Assembly: GCF_025154055.1 (NCBI RefSeq)
Contig: NZ_JAOALK010000041.1
Coordinates: 102,808 to 166,807 of the forward strand
Direction of reading: 5' to 3'
Length of the DNA stretch: 64,000 nucleotides
DNA from: Aquibacillus koreensis
Lineage (GTDB): Bacteria > Bacillota > Bacilli > Bacillales > Amphibacillaceae
The notes below the pieces were generated by a model, which was given only the letters and a program-made list of their open reading frames with translations, was not told where the DNA came from and made no database searches. Of this stretch, positions 1 through 8,700 are shown one piece after another. The first letter of the stretch is position 1. Each line of letters starts with the position of its first letter. The translations under genes and the position numbers were made by a program.

Positions 1-133
1 CGTACACATACATCGTTGTTTCATTCATTAAAAAGGCCATATAACCCACTGCCTTATTCTTGTCATTTACTATATTTAACACTTGTGCATCTTCTTTAAA
101 AAATTCTGGTGAAAAGTATATTTGCATTTTCAT
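1..133 (-). CDS. Hypothetical protein, N-terminal part only
   Basis: The reverse strand is open from an ATG at 133 (a second in-frame ATG is at 127) to the window edge, 44 codons, preceded by a GAAGGGG ribosome site. The visible N-terminus begins MKMQIYFSPEFF and continues with a stretch reading NKAVGYMAFLMNETTMYVY. The alternation of short hydrophobic strands could fit the start of a small alpha/beta protein, but I do not recognise the family. The gene is cut by the window edge, so its length is unknown. Confidence 0.55.
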   Translation of the reverse strand, partial: MKMQIYFSPEFFKEDAQVLNIVNDKNKAVGYMAFLMNETTMYVY

Positions 134-309
134 TGCACCCCTTCAAAATGTATCATTTTTTAAATAAATGAAAGGATGAACCTTTGTTCACCCGTTCATA
201 AAGAATATCGTTCAACAGATTTCTCCGAAGTATGTAGTAAACAGAAACCCTGATACTCTTATCATGAACGGAATTCACTAATTCATACATAGAGTGACGT
301 ATTCAATAT

Positions 310-1233
310 TTACATAAATGCTTTTGCAATTAGCTCGTAAGATTTTAAACGCGATTCATATTTATCGGTCATCGTTATAATCATGATTTCATCAGCATAG
401 TAGGCTTGTTTGATTTGTTTTAAGCGATGTTTCACCGTTTTTTGATCACCAATAACCACTTTCATTTGCTGGTCTTCTGCTTTACCACTATCACTTTCCA
501 TCCTACTGTTTGCTAATTTCCTTACTGCCTCTGCCTCCTCCATTGTTTCTGCGCATATCACATGAACCGCAACAATGACGTAAGGTCTTTTTATGCTCTT
601 ATTTACTTTAAAACTATCCTTGTAAGTTCTGATAATCTCTTTCCCATTGTTATCACTCATGAAGTGAGCAAAAGCATATCCCGTTCCATGTTTTGCCGCA
701 GACTGTGCGCTTTTCATACTTGTGCCTAAAATCCAAGGTTCTGGAGGATCTAAAGGAAACGGTAAAGCCTCTACATTGGCATATGCATGATCTGGTGGAA
801 AATCATGATATAAAAAGTGAAACAATTCTACGATCGATGCTGGTGTTTTTCGGACATTTTCCAAGAAATTTCCTGAAAGTGCAATAGAAGCTTCGGCCGA
901 TCCACCCGGAGCTCTGCCAATTCCTAAGTCAATTCTATTTGGGAATAAAGTAGCTAACATGTTAAAGGTCTCCGCCACTTTATATGGTCGATAATGTGGA
1001 AGAAGAATTGCTCCCGCACCAAGACGAATGGAGTGTGTATGAGAACCAAGATAGGCAAGCATCACTTCGGGTACGGAGCTAGCTAGCTGATCAAATCCAT
1101 GGTGTTCTGCAATCCAAAACCGATGAAAACCATTTTCTTCAGCAAACGTAGCTAATCTCAATGATTCTTGTAATGCTTCATTTGCGGATTTCCCTTCCAA
1201 CACTGGTGATTGATCCAAGATACTGAGTTTCAT
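310..1233 (-). CDS. LLM-class flavin-dependent oxidoreductase (luciferase-like monooxygenase)
   Basis: This is a 307-residue TIM-barrel flavin monooxygenase of the bacterial-luciferase superfamily, in the subgroup often annotated as MsnO8 or 'luciferase family oxidoreductase, group 1'. Family hallmarks are the N-terminal SILDQSPV strand, the WIAEHH motif (about residues 40-45), the GAGAILLPHYRPYKVAE stretch, and the RIDLGIGRAPGG motif (about 100-111) that helps form the FMN phosphate site. The C-terminal part (ICAETMEEAEAVRKL) is also typical. The substrate is unknown; members oxidise diverse organics using FMNH2 from a separate reductase. The gene stands alone, with a weak AAGGAGA-like site before the ATG. 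A flavin reductase is present at 27.4 kb but the two are not linked. Confidence 0.88.
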   Translation of the reverse strand: MKLSILDQSPVLEGKSANEALQESLRLATFAEENGFHRFWIAEHHGFDQLASSVPEVMLAYLGSHTHSIRLGAGAILLPHYRPYKVAETFNMLATLFPNRIDLGIGRAPGGSAEASIALSGNFLENVRKTPASIVELFHFLYHDFPPDHAYANVEALPFPLDPPEPWILGTSMKSAQSAAKHGTGYAFAHFMSDNNGKEIIRTYKDSFKVNKSIKRPYVIVAVHVICAETMEEAEAVRKLANSRMESDSGKAEDQQMKVVIGDQKTVKHRLKQIKQAYYADEIMIITMTDKYESRLKSYELIAKAFM

Positions 1234-1384
1234 TCTAAACTATCTCCTTATTTTCATAATATATTATCACGCATCGTAGTACACTGCATAAGGCGACTAT
1301 CCATGTTCAAGTTAAGCTATAGTTTATGTAGATTTTGTTATAGGCTATAAAATTATTAGCAAAGCGTCCTAAATATAAAACAAA

Positions 1385-1407
1385 AGCGCCCTTAGGTTAA
1401 GGGCGCT
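1385..1407 (-). terminator. Rho-independent terminator of ilvE
   Basis: A 10-bp perfect stem (AGCGCCCTTA / TAAGGGCGCT) with a 3-nt loop lies directly after the ilvE stop. On the minus strand it is followed by a T-rich tail. Confidence 0.9.
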
Positions 1408-1412
1408 AACTA

Positions 1413-2489
1413 TTATTCATTCACTTTCACTGTCCATCCAAATGGATCAGAAACTGATCCATATTGAATACCTGTCAATGTATCATACAATTTTTTGGAG
1501 ATGTCACCTGTTTGACTTTCATTAATAACTAATGATTCACCGTTCCATGAGAGTTCCCCAATTGGTGAAATAACAGCAGCTGTACCTGCTCCAAAAGCTT
1601 CCTCTAGTAAGCCATCTTTATATGCCTGATACACTTCATCCATTGAGATTTTACGTTCTGTAACAGGAACATCCCAATGGTTTAATAACTGAATGACTGA
1701 ATTTCTAGTTACCCCTTCTAAAATACTTCCATTTAAAGCCGGTGTAACTACTTCTCCACTAATTTTAAAGAATACATTCATACTTCCTACTTCTTCAATA
1801 TATTTCTTTTCAAGTCCATCTAACCAAAGTACTTGTGCAAACCCTTGTTCTGATACGATTTCTTGTGCTTTTAAACTAGACGCGTAATTCCCTGCTGTTT
1901 TCGCTTCACCTGTTCCACCTTTAACCGCACGAACAAACTCATTTTCCACCGCAATACGTATAGGATTTATTCCTTCTTTATAATAAGCGCCAACAGGAGA
2001 AAGAATAACAATAAATTGATATTGTTTAGAAGGAGCTACACCAAGATAAGGTTCTGTCGAGATGATAAACGGTCGGATATAAAGCGATGTTCCAGGTGCA
2101 TTAGGTACCCATTCTCTATCCAAATGTACAAGCTGATTAATGGCTTCTAAAGCAAAAGCTTCATCAATGCGAGGGATACACATACGATCATTGGACCGAT
2201 TCAAGCGTTGCATATTTTTCTCTGGTCTAAATAACTGCACTTCACCTTGTTTCGTCTCATATGCTTTTAATCCTTCAAATACCGTTTGACCGTAGTGAAA
2301 GACAATAGAAGCAGGATCTAAAGTAATTGGTTGATATGGTACAATTCTTGGATCATGCCATCCCTTTGATTCTTTATAATCCATTACAAACATATGGTCA
2401 GTAAAAACGCGACCAAACTCTAGCTGCTCAGATGCTGGTTTTTCTTTTTTGGACTCACTTATTCTAGTACTGATTTTTTGCTTAGTCAT
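1413..2489 (-). CDS. ilvE: Branched-chain amino acid aminotransferase
   Basis: This fold-type IV PLP aminotransferase of 358 residues is the usual length of the Bacillus YwaA/IlvE type. It interconverts leucine, isoleucine and valine with their 2-oxo acids, using glutamate/2-oxoglutarate as partner. Visible family features are FHYGQTVFEGLKAY (about 64-77), the lysine in GEAKTAGNYASS (K197) that should form the Schiff base, and the C-terminal EAFGAGTAAVISPIG phosphate-binding segment. The first ~20 residues are a charged, lysine-rich extension. The start ATG has a GGGGT site just upstream. It is monocistronic, with its own terminator. I looked for a T-box or clear CodY site in the 200 bp upstream and saw neither. 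Confidence 0.95.
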   Translation of the reverse strand: MTKQKISTRISESKKEKPASEQLEFGRVFTDHMFVMDYKESKGWHDPRIVPYQPITLDPASIVFHYGQTVFEGLKAYETKQGEVQLFRPEKNMQRLNRSNDRMCIPRIDEAFALEAINQLVHLDREWVPNAPGTSLYIRPFIISTEPYLGVAPSKQYQFIVILSPVGAYYKEGINPIRIAVENEFVRAVKGGTGEAKTAGNYASSLKAQEIVSEQGFAQVLWLDGLEKKYIEEVGSMNVFFKISGEVVTPALNGSILEGVTRNSVIQLLNHWDVPVTERKISMDEVYQAYKDGLLEEAFGAGTAAVISPIGELSWNGESLVINESQTGDISKKLYDTLTGIQYGSVSDPFGWTVKVNE

Positions 2490-2690
2490 TATGATTACCC
2501 CTTGTATATAAATTCGTTAATTAGTATGTAATTGGTTTGACTTAAATGATCTATAAACTCTATTCTATTACTAAGTGGTTAGGAAAAACAACCAATTACT
2601 ATTAAAAAATTCTAACAATTTATCTTTTATTTAGAAAACGTTAATTATATTGTGATACTATATGAATAACATTGTTTAGGAGATGTACGT

Positions 2691-3434
2691 ATGAAATACT
2701 ACAAAAGTGAAAAAGTTGAAAGATTTGAAGCGGCATTTAATCGAATTCACAAAAAATTGACCGCTTTATCGAAAGAAAAAAGTGATTATATTTCCTATGG
2801 AGATATCCTACACTTATCTCGAAAAACGCATAATGTTGTTCGCAATAACTATGACACGTTAAAACAATTTGGTCGGTTAAGGAATGCTATTGTACATCGA
2901 AAAATAAGAGAAGATTATTATATCGCTGAACCACATGAAGACATCGTAAAGGAAATAGAGAAATTATCAGAGTTAATACATGAACCACCACTAGCACTTT
3001 CCATTGCGTCTCAACCCGTAATTAGCTTTTCCCCGTCAACATCATTGAACGTAATTCTTGAAGTGATTAGAGAGAAAGGATATTCACAGTTTCCTATTTA
3101 TGATGAAACTGGTTTCAAAGGTCTATTAACAGCAGGTGGCATTTCTAAATGGTTATCTTACCAACTAGCAGATCAGAGTATTTCTCTAAAAGAGCTTACT
3201 GCTGCCGATATCCTCCAGCATGAGAAAGACCATAATGTGGCTATTTTAAATCGTAAAAGTTCGATTTATGATTTAGAAGCCGTTTTTGAAGATTGTTTTG
3301 ATAAAAATATGAAACTTGAGGCCATTATCATTACACAAACGGGTGCTAAAAATCAGAAGCCTATCGGTATTGTTACTTCATGGGATTTAGTACAGATTGA
3401 CCATACAACATTATCGATTGCCAGTCATGTTTAA
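2691..3434 (+). CDS. HEPN-like N-terminal domain fused to a CBS-domain pair
   Basis: This 247-residue cytosolic protein has two parts. Residues ~1-95 are helical and contain FGRLRNAIVHR, where R64-N65-x3-H69 matches the R-x4-H signature of HEPN-type domains, whose R/H pair is catalytic in many RNases. Residues ~105-235 form a pair of CBS modules (VISFSPSTSLNVILEVIREKGYSQFPIYDE... and IIITQTGAKNQKPIGIVTSWDLV), which usually bind adenine nucleotides or SAM. An AGGAG site lies 8 nt before the ATG. A small membrane protein follows 49 nt downstream on the same strand. The CBS part is clear; the HEPN reading rests on one motif and helical character. A nucleotide-responsive RNase or a non-catalytic HEPN scaffold are both possible. 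Confidence 0.75.
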   Translation: MKYYKSEKVERFEAAFNRIHKKLTALSKEKSDYISYGDILHLSRKTHNVVRNNYDTLKQFGRLRNAIVHRKIREDYYIAEPHEDIVKEIEKLSELIHEPPLALSIASQPVISFSPSTSLNVILEVIREKGYSQFPIYDETGFKGLLTAGGISKWLSYQLADQSISLKELTAADILQHEKDHNVAILNRKSSIYDLEAVFEDCFDKNMKLEAIIITQTGAKNQKPIGIVTSWDLVQIDHTTLSIASHV

Positions 3435-3483
3435 CGTACTAACATCCTGTTTGTTTCTGAATATAAAATGAAGGAGGTTGAAT

Positions 3484-3903
3484 ATGAGAGAAGTTATTCA
3501 GCTATTGGCTGACTTAGTTAATGCATTTCATGATCTACTTATTACCCTTTCTGATCAATTAGGTTTGCAGCTATCTGATAAATCGTTACATTTCTGGATC
3601 ATGGGGATAATAGGTATCATTACATATATCATCGTCTATGGTTTGTTTAAGTTACTTGAAAAATTAAAATGGAGTACAGCTTTGTTTTCGTTTATTTATA
3701 CCTTAACGATTATGATCGTCATTGTGTTTGCAATAGAAATTCAACAAGCTATTACAAATCGAGGTAATATGGAATTTGCAGATGCCGTAATAGGATTGTG
3801 GGGATTTATTGCTTTCTTTTTTGCTTACCTCATTATCATAATTATTGTAGCACTAATTAAAAAGCGTCAAAGAAATAGGAAACATAGCTTTTTTATAAGA
3901 TAG
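3484..3903 (+). CDS. Small three-TM membrane protein, unknown function
   Basis: This 139-residue protein starts at the ATG at 3484, 6 nt after a perfect AAGGAGG; an in-frame TTG at 3478 abuts that site and is unlikely. Residues ~35-60 (FWIMGIIGIITYIIVYGLF), ~68-90 (FSFIYTLTIMIVIVFAIEI) and ~103-128 (AVIGLWGFIAFFFAYLIII) are membrane segments. The C-terminal tail is strongly basic (KKRQRNRKHSFFIR), predicting a cytosolic C-terminus. No catalytic motif is visible. It probably shares a transcript with the HEPN/CBS gene 49 nt upstream, which suggests a joint role. I do not recognise the family. Confidence 0.7.
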   Translation: MREVIQLLADLVNAFHDLLITLSDQLGLQLSDKSLHFWIMGIIGIITYIIVYGLFKLLEKLKWSTALFSFIYTLTIMIVIVFAIEIQQAITNRGNMEFADAVIGLWGFIAFFFAYLIIIIIVALIKKRQRNRKHSFFIR

Positions 3904-4003
3904 ACTTTATTTTCTATAAGATTATTTAATTTCTATAGACTGAGCCGTAAATTAAAACTTAGATTCTAGTTCTCGTTATTAGAAGCAATGGCAAGTTTGC
4001 AAA

Positions 4004-4182
4004 CGGACATTTATTCCTTTATTTCTCTAAAATCTGCCATTTTGATACTACTCGCGGACATTCCTTCCGCTATTTCCTCATTTTGAAGCAGTTTTCTTAC
4101 ATTTTCTATGAAATATCGGAACAAATGTTCGTAAACAGTCTAAATTACTAAGGAAATACTGGAATAACGGAATAAATGTCCG
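4004..4182. repeat. Palindromic intergenic element with 14-bp inverted arms
   Basis: The 360-bp gene-free stretch between the membrane gene and gltD holds a perfect inverted repeat: CGGACATTTATTCC at 4004-4017 and GGAATAAATGTCCG at 4169-4182. Between the arms, CCGCTATTTCCT and AGGAAATACTGG, and CGGAACAAATGTTCG, are related shorter motifs. A wider AGACTG / CAGTCT pair (near 3938 and 4137) suggests the whole unit may fold. No open reading frame fits. The motif vocabulary resembles dispersed intergenic repeats I recall from Bacillaceae genomes, but only one copy is in this window. Confidence 0.6.
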
Positions 4183-4228
4183 ATTAATTTAGTATTTTTC
4201 TGCCAACCACTGATTTGGATGATGAAAG

Positions 4229-4261
4229 AAAAAAACCGATTCAATTAAGAATCGGTTTTTT
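4229..4261 (-). terminator. Terminator of the glt operon
   Basis: The stem AAAAAACCGATTC / GAATCGGTTTTTT with a 6-nt loop lies immediately after the gltD stop. It carries runs of A and T on both sides, so it could act in both directions. Confidence 0.9.
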
Positions 4262-4263
4262 TG

Positions 4264-5760
4264 TTACATAGATGCTACAGTTGGTAGCGCTGTTGTTCCC
4301 ATCAAGTATTCATCCACTGCATAAGCAACTTCACGGCCTTCGTTAATTGCCCAAACAATAAGACTTTGACCTCTTCTTGCGTCACCCGCTGCAAATACAC
4401 CGTCTACATTTGTAGTGAATTTGCCATATTCCGCTTCTGCTCTACGATTAACAATGTTAATGCCAAATTCCTTTAATAAAGGCTGTTCTGGACCTTCGAA
4501 ACCAATCGCAATTAGAACAAGGTGTGCAGGCCATACTTTTTCTGTACCTGGAACTTCTTCATAAACGAACATTCCATTTTCATCTCTTGTTTTCTTCATT
4601 TCTACTGTATGCAACTCGATCAACTTACCATTTTCATCGGCAACAAATTTCTTCGTTTGAATACAGTACTGGCGAATATCTTCACCATATTTAGCTTTTG
4701 CCTCTTTGTGGGCATATTCAAGAGCAAATACTTGAGGATATTCAGGCCACATATTATCAGAAGTTCTTGCTAAAGGTAGTTGTGGGTGTTTACCAAACTG
4801 TGTAACACTGTTTGCACCTTGACGAAGCGCAGTGGCAATACAGTCAGCTCCAGTATCCCCACCACCAATAACGATCACGTCTTTACCTTTTGCATCGATA
4901 TAATTGTTATCTTCAAAGTTAGAATCTAATAAGCTTTGTGTTGCAGTTGTAAGGTAATCCATCGCAAAGTGAACACCATCAGCTTCACGACCTTCAATAA
5001 CAAGATTACGTTGCTTCTGAGCACCTGTACACACAATAACTGAATCATATTGTTCTTTTAACGCTTCAGCAGAGATATCTTTTCCTACTTCTGTGTTTAA
5101 AATGAACTCTACACCCTCTTGTTGAAGCAAATCGATTCTTCTTTGAACAACGTCTTTTTCAAGCTTCATGTTAGGGATACCATACATTAATAACCCACCA
5201 GCACGATCCGCTCTTTCATATACGGTTACAGAGTGACCGGCTTGATTTAATTGGTCTGCACTTGCCATTCCAGCAGGGCCCGATCCAATGATTGCAATTT
5301 TCTTTCCAGTACGTTCTTCTGGAATACGAGGTGTAATCCATCCATTTTCGAATCCTTTATCAATAATGGCTTGTTCAATGTTTTTGATAGCAACTGCCGG
5401 ATCAGAAATAGCAACTGTACAAGAACCTTCACATGGTGCAGGACATACACGTCCAGTGAATTCTGGAAAATTGTTTGTTTTTAACAAACGTTCTAATGCT
5501 TCTTTCCATTTTCCTTTGTAAACTAGGTCATTCCATTCAGGTATTAAGTTATAAACAGGGCAACCTGATGTTGCTCCTCCAATCTCCATACCAATGTGAC
5601 AGAAAGGGGTGCCGCAATCCATGCAGCGTGCCCCCTGTCTGCTCATAACTTCGTCAGAGAAAGGAGCAGAATATTCTTTCCAGTCTTTTAAGCGTTCAAT
5701 TGGATCGCGCTCGACTGCTTCTTCACGCTTAATTTCCATAAAACCTGTAGCTTTTCCCAT
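4264..5760 (-). CDS. gltD: Glutamate synthase (NADPH) small subunit
   Basis: The beta subunit of GOGAT is 498 residues, the normal length. It passes electrons from NADPH through FAD and Fe-S clusters to the large subunit. The N-terminal cysteine motifs (ARCMDCGTPFCH and GRVCPAPCEGSC, about residues 43-110) bind 4Fe-4S clusters. A first dinucleotide fold begins at KKIAIIGSGPAGMASA (~152) and the second at DVIVIGGGDTGADC (~294). The C-terminal GVFAAGDARRGQSLIVWAI motif completes the FAD site. It lies 15 nt downstream of gltB on the same strand, so the two are co-transcribed. In B. subtilis nomenclature this subunit is GltB. Confidence 0.97.
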   Translation of the reverse strand: MGKATGFMEIKREEAVERDPIERLKDWKEYSAPFSDEVMSRQGARCMDCGTPFCHIGMEIGGATSGCPVYNLIPEWNDLVYKGKWKEALERLLKTNNFPEFTGRVCPAPCEGSCTVAISDPAVAIKNIEQAIIDKGFENGWITPRIPEERTGKKIAIIGSGPAGMASADQLNQAGHSVTVYERADRAGGLLMYGIPNMKLEKDVVQRRIDLLQQEGVEFILNTEVGKDISAEALKEQYDSVIVCTGAQKQRNLVIEGREADGVHFAMDYLTTATQSLLDSNFEDNNYIDAKGKDVIVIGGGDTGADCIATALRQGANSVTQFGKHPQLPLARTSDNMWPEYPQVFALEYAHKEAKAKYGEDIRQYCIQTKKFVADENGKLIELHTVEMKKTRDENGMFVYEEVPGTEKVWPAHLVLIAIGFEGPEQPLLKEFGINIVNRRAEAEYGKFTTNVDGVFAAGDARRGQSLIVWAINEGREVAYAVDEYLMGTTALPTVASM

Positions 5761-5775
5761 ATTCTTTTCTCCTTT

Positions 5776-8700
5776 CTACTGTGCGATTACTTTTTCAGGT
5801 TTCTTAGTAGAAACTGATTTATTTTCTTTTTTAGCCATAAATGCACTCATGTTTGCTTGCTCTGCTGTTTCACCAGCATCCATAAAGGCTTGAATTTGAT
5901 TCATGATAAGCTTGTAATCTTTTGGAATTACTTTAACAAATTTAGTTACAGACTCATCCCAATTTTCAAGCACGTTCATCGCTTTACTACTATTTGTATA
6001 TTGAATATGCTTTTGTAGCATACCTTTTAAATCGTTCGCTTCATTTTCGTCTTCTAACGATTCAAACTCAATTAACTCCATGTTGCTAAGGTGTCTAAAC
6101 TTTTCTTTGTCCTCGGCATACACATAAGCGACACCACCAGACATACCTGCGCCAAAGTTTTTACCTACATCACCTAGGACTACAACACGTCCACCAGTCA
6201 TGTACTCACAGCCATGGTCACCAATACCTTCGACTACTACACTAGCTCCACTATTACGAACTGCAAAACGTTCACCAGCAATACCGTTAATATAAGCCTC
6301 ACCAGCTGTAGCACCATAGAAACATACATTACCCGCAATAACATTCTCACTTGGTACAATGGATGACTGTTTTGGTGATGAAACTACTAGCTTACCACCA
6401 GATAATCCTTTGCCAAAGAAGTCATTCGCATCACCATCAAGCAACATCGTCATTCCTTTTGGAACAAATGCACCAAAACTTTGACCTGCTGAACCTGTAA
6501 AGCGAAGTGTAATTGTATCTTCAGGTAAACCTTCTTCACCATAACGTTTAGATATTTCACTACCTACAATCGTTCCAGCCACACGATTGATATTTCTAAT
6601 TGAAAAGCTTGCTTCCACTTTTTCTTTATTATCAATTGCCTTTTGGACTGCAGGTAAAATCTCAGTCATATCTAATGATTGATCTATTTTATGGTCTTGT
6701 TTTTCTATGTTAATACGACCACCTTTTTGTTGATAAAGAAGTCTAGATAGATCAAGGTCTTTTGCTTTCCAATGTGCTTTTGCACGATCACTAATTCCAA
6801 GTACATCTGTGCGTCCAACCATTTCATCAACCGTTTTAAAGCCAAGCTCAGCCATAATTTCACGAAGCTCTTCGGCAACAAAACGCATGTAGTTAACAAT
6901 ATGATCTGGATCTCCAGTGAATTTCTTACGTAACTCTGGGTCCTGCGTTGCTACACCAACAGGACATGTATCCATGTGACATACACGCATCATAACACAA
7001 CCGAGTACAACTAACGGAGCAGTTGCAAAACCAAATTCTTCTGCACCTAGTAATGCTGCCATTGCAACATCTTTACCCGTTAAAAGCTTACCATCTGTTT
7101 CTAAGATGACACGTTCACGTAAGCCATTAAGCATCAATGTTTGATGCGCTTCCGCTAAACCAAGTTCCCAAGGAAGTCCTGTGTGTTTGATACTTGTTTT
7201 AGGTGATGCTCCAGTACCGCCATCATAACCCACTACGGAGATTACATCAGCATTCCCTTTCGCTACACCGGAAGCAATCGTTCCAACACCAGCTTTAGAA
7301 ACTAGCTTTACACTGATTCTTGCATCACGGTTTGCATTCTTCAAATCATGAATTAATTGTGATAAATCTTCAATTGAATAAATATCATGGTGTGGAGGTG
7401 GTGAAATCAAATCTACACCAGGAGTAGATCCACGAACACCCGCAACCCATGGGTACACCTTTTTACCAGGTAATTGTCCACCTTCACCAGGCTTAGCACC
7501 TTGTGCCATTTTAATTTGAAGTTCATCCGCATTCACTAAATAGTGACTTGTTACGCCAAAACGCCCAGAAGCAACTTGTTTGATCGCACTTTTACGGATA
7601 TCACCGTTTTCATCTACGATATAACGTCTTGAATCTTCTCCACCTTCACCACTATTACTCTTACCACCAAGGCGGTTCATAGCAATAGCTAGGGCTTCAT
7701 GTGCTTCTTGACTCAATGAGCCAAAGGACATCGCACCAGTTTTAAAGCGTTTTACAATCGAATCTACTGATTCAACCTCATCAATAGAAATGGAATTGTC
7801 TGTTTCATAAGAGAATAGGTTACGTAAGAATCCTAAACGCTCTTCATCTGCTGCTTTAGAGAATTCCTTAAACAGGTTATAATCCCCTCTACGACAAGCC
7901 CACTGAAGCGTGTGTATCGTTTTCGGATTGAACGCATGATGTTCACCTGTTTTTCTCCATTGGAAATCACTACCTGGTTCCAATGTTTGATCGATTGCTT
8001 TTTTGTAGCCATCAATATGACGTATTTTAGCTTCTTTTGCGATCGTTTCTAGACCTATACCATCAATTTGAGAAGCAGTACCAGTGAAATATTTGGCCAT
8101 CACATCATTACTAATACCAACTGCTTCAAAAATCTGTGCACCACGATAACTTTGAACAGTAGAAATCCCCATTTTTGACATTACTTTTATTACACCTTCT
8201 GTAACGCCTTCAATATACTTTTCTACCGCTTTTTCATACGATAAAGAAAGATTTCCACGTTCGATTTCATTTCTATATGTTTCTAGTGCTAAATATGGAT
8301 TAATAGCATCTACACCATAGCCTAGTAATGCAGCAAAATGGTGTACTTCTCTTGTTTCACCTGATTCGGCAATAATACTTACTTTTGTTCTACTTCCCTG
8401 TCTTACAAGGTGTTGGTGTAGTGCACTAACAGCAAGTAATGCAGGAATTGGAACGCGCTTATCATTCATGTTGCGATCAGATAATACAAGTAAGTTAACA
8501 CCATTTTTTATTGCTTTGTCAGCTTGATCAAATACAGCTTCTAAAGCTGAATCTAGGTCATCAGTAAATAACGACTCAATTGTCTCTGCAACAAATCCAT
8601 CATACTTCTTATCTTTTAATTCTTGCAGTTGATAGTTTGAAAGAACTGGAGAGTCTAATTGAATTCGACGACAATTTATTTGATCTGGTTTCAAAATATT

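Noticed and set aside
2490..2690. T-box or CodY site before ilvE
   Set aside because: No GGTGG-type T-box sequence is present, and AATTCTAACAATT is only a weak CodY-like match.
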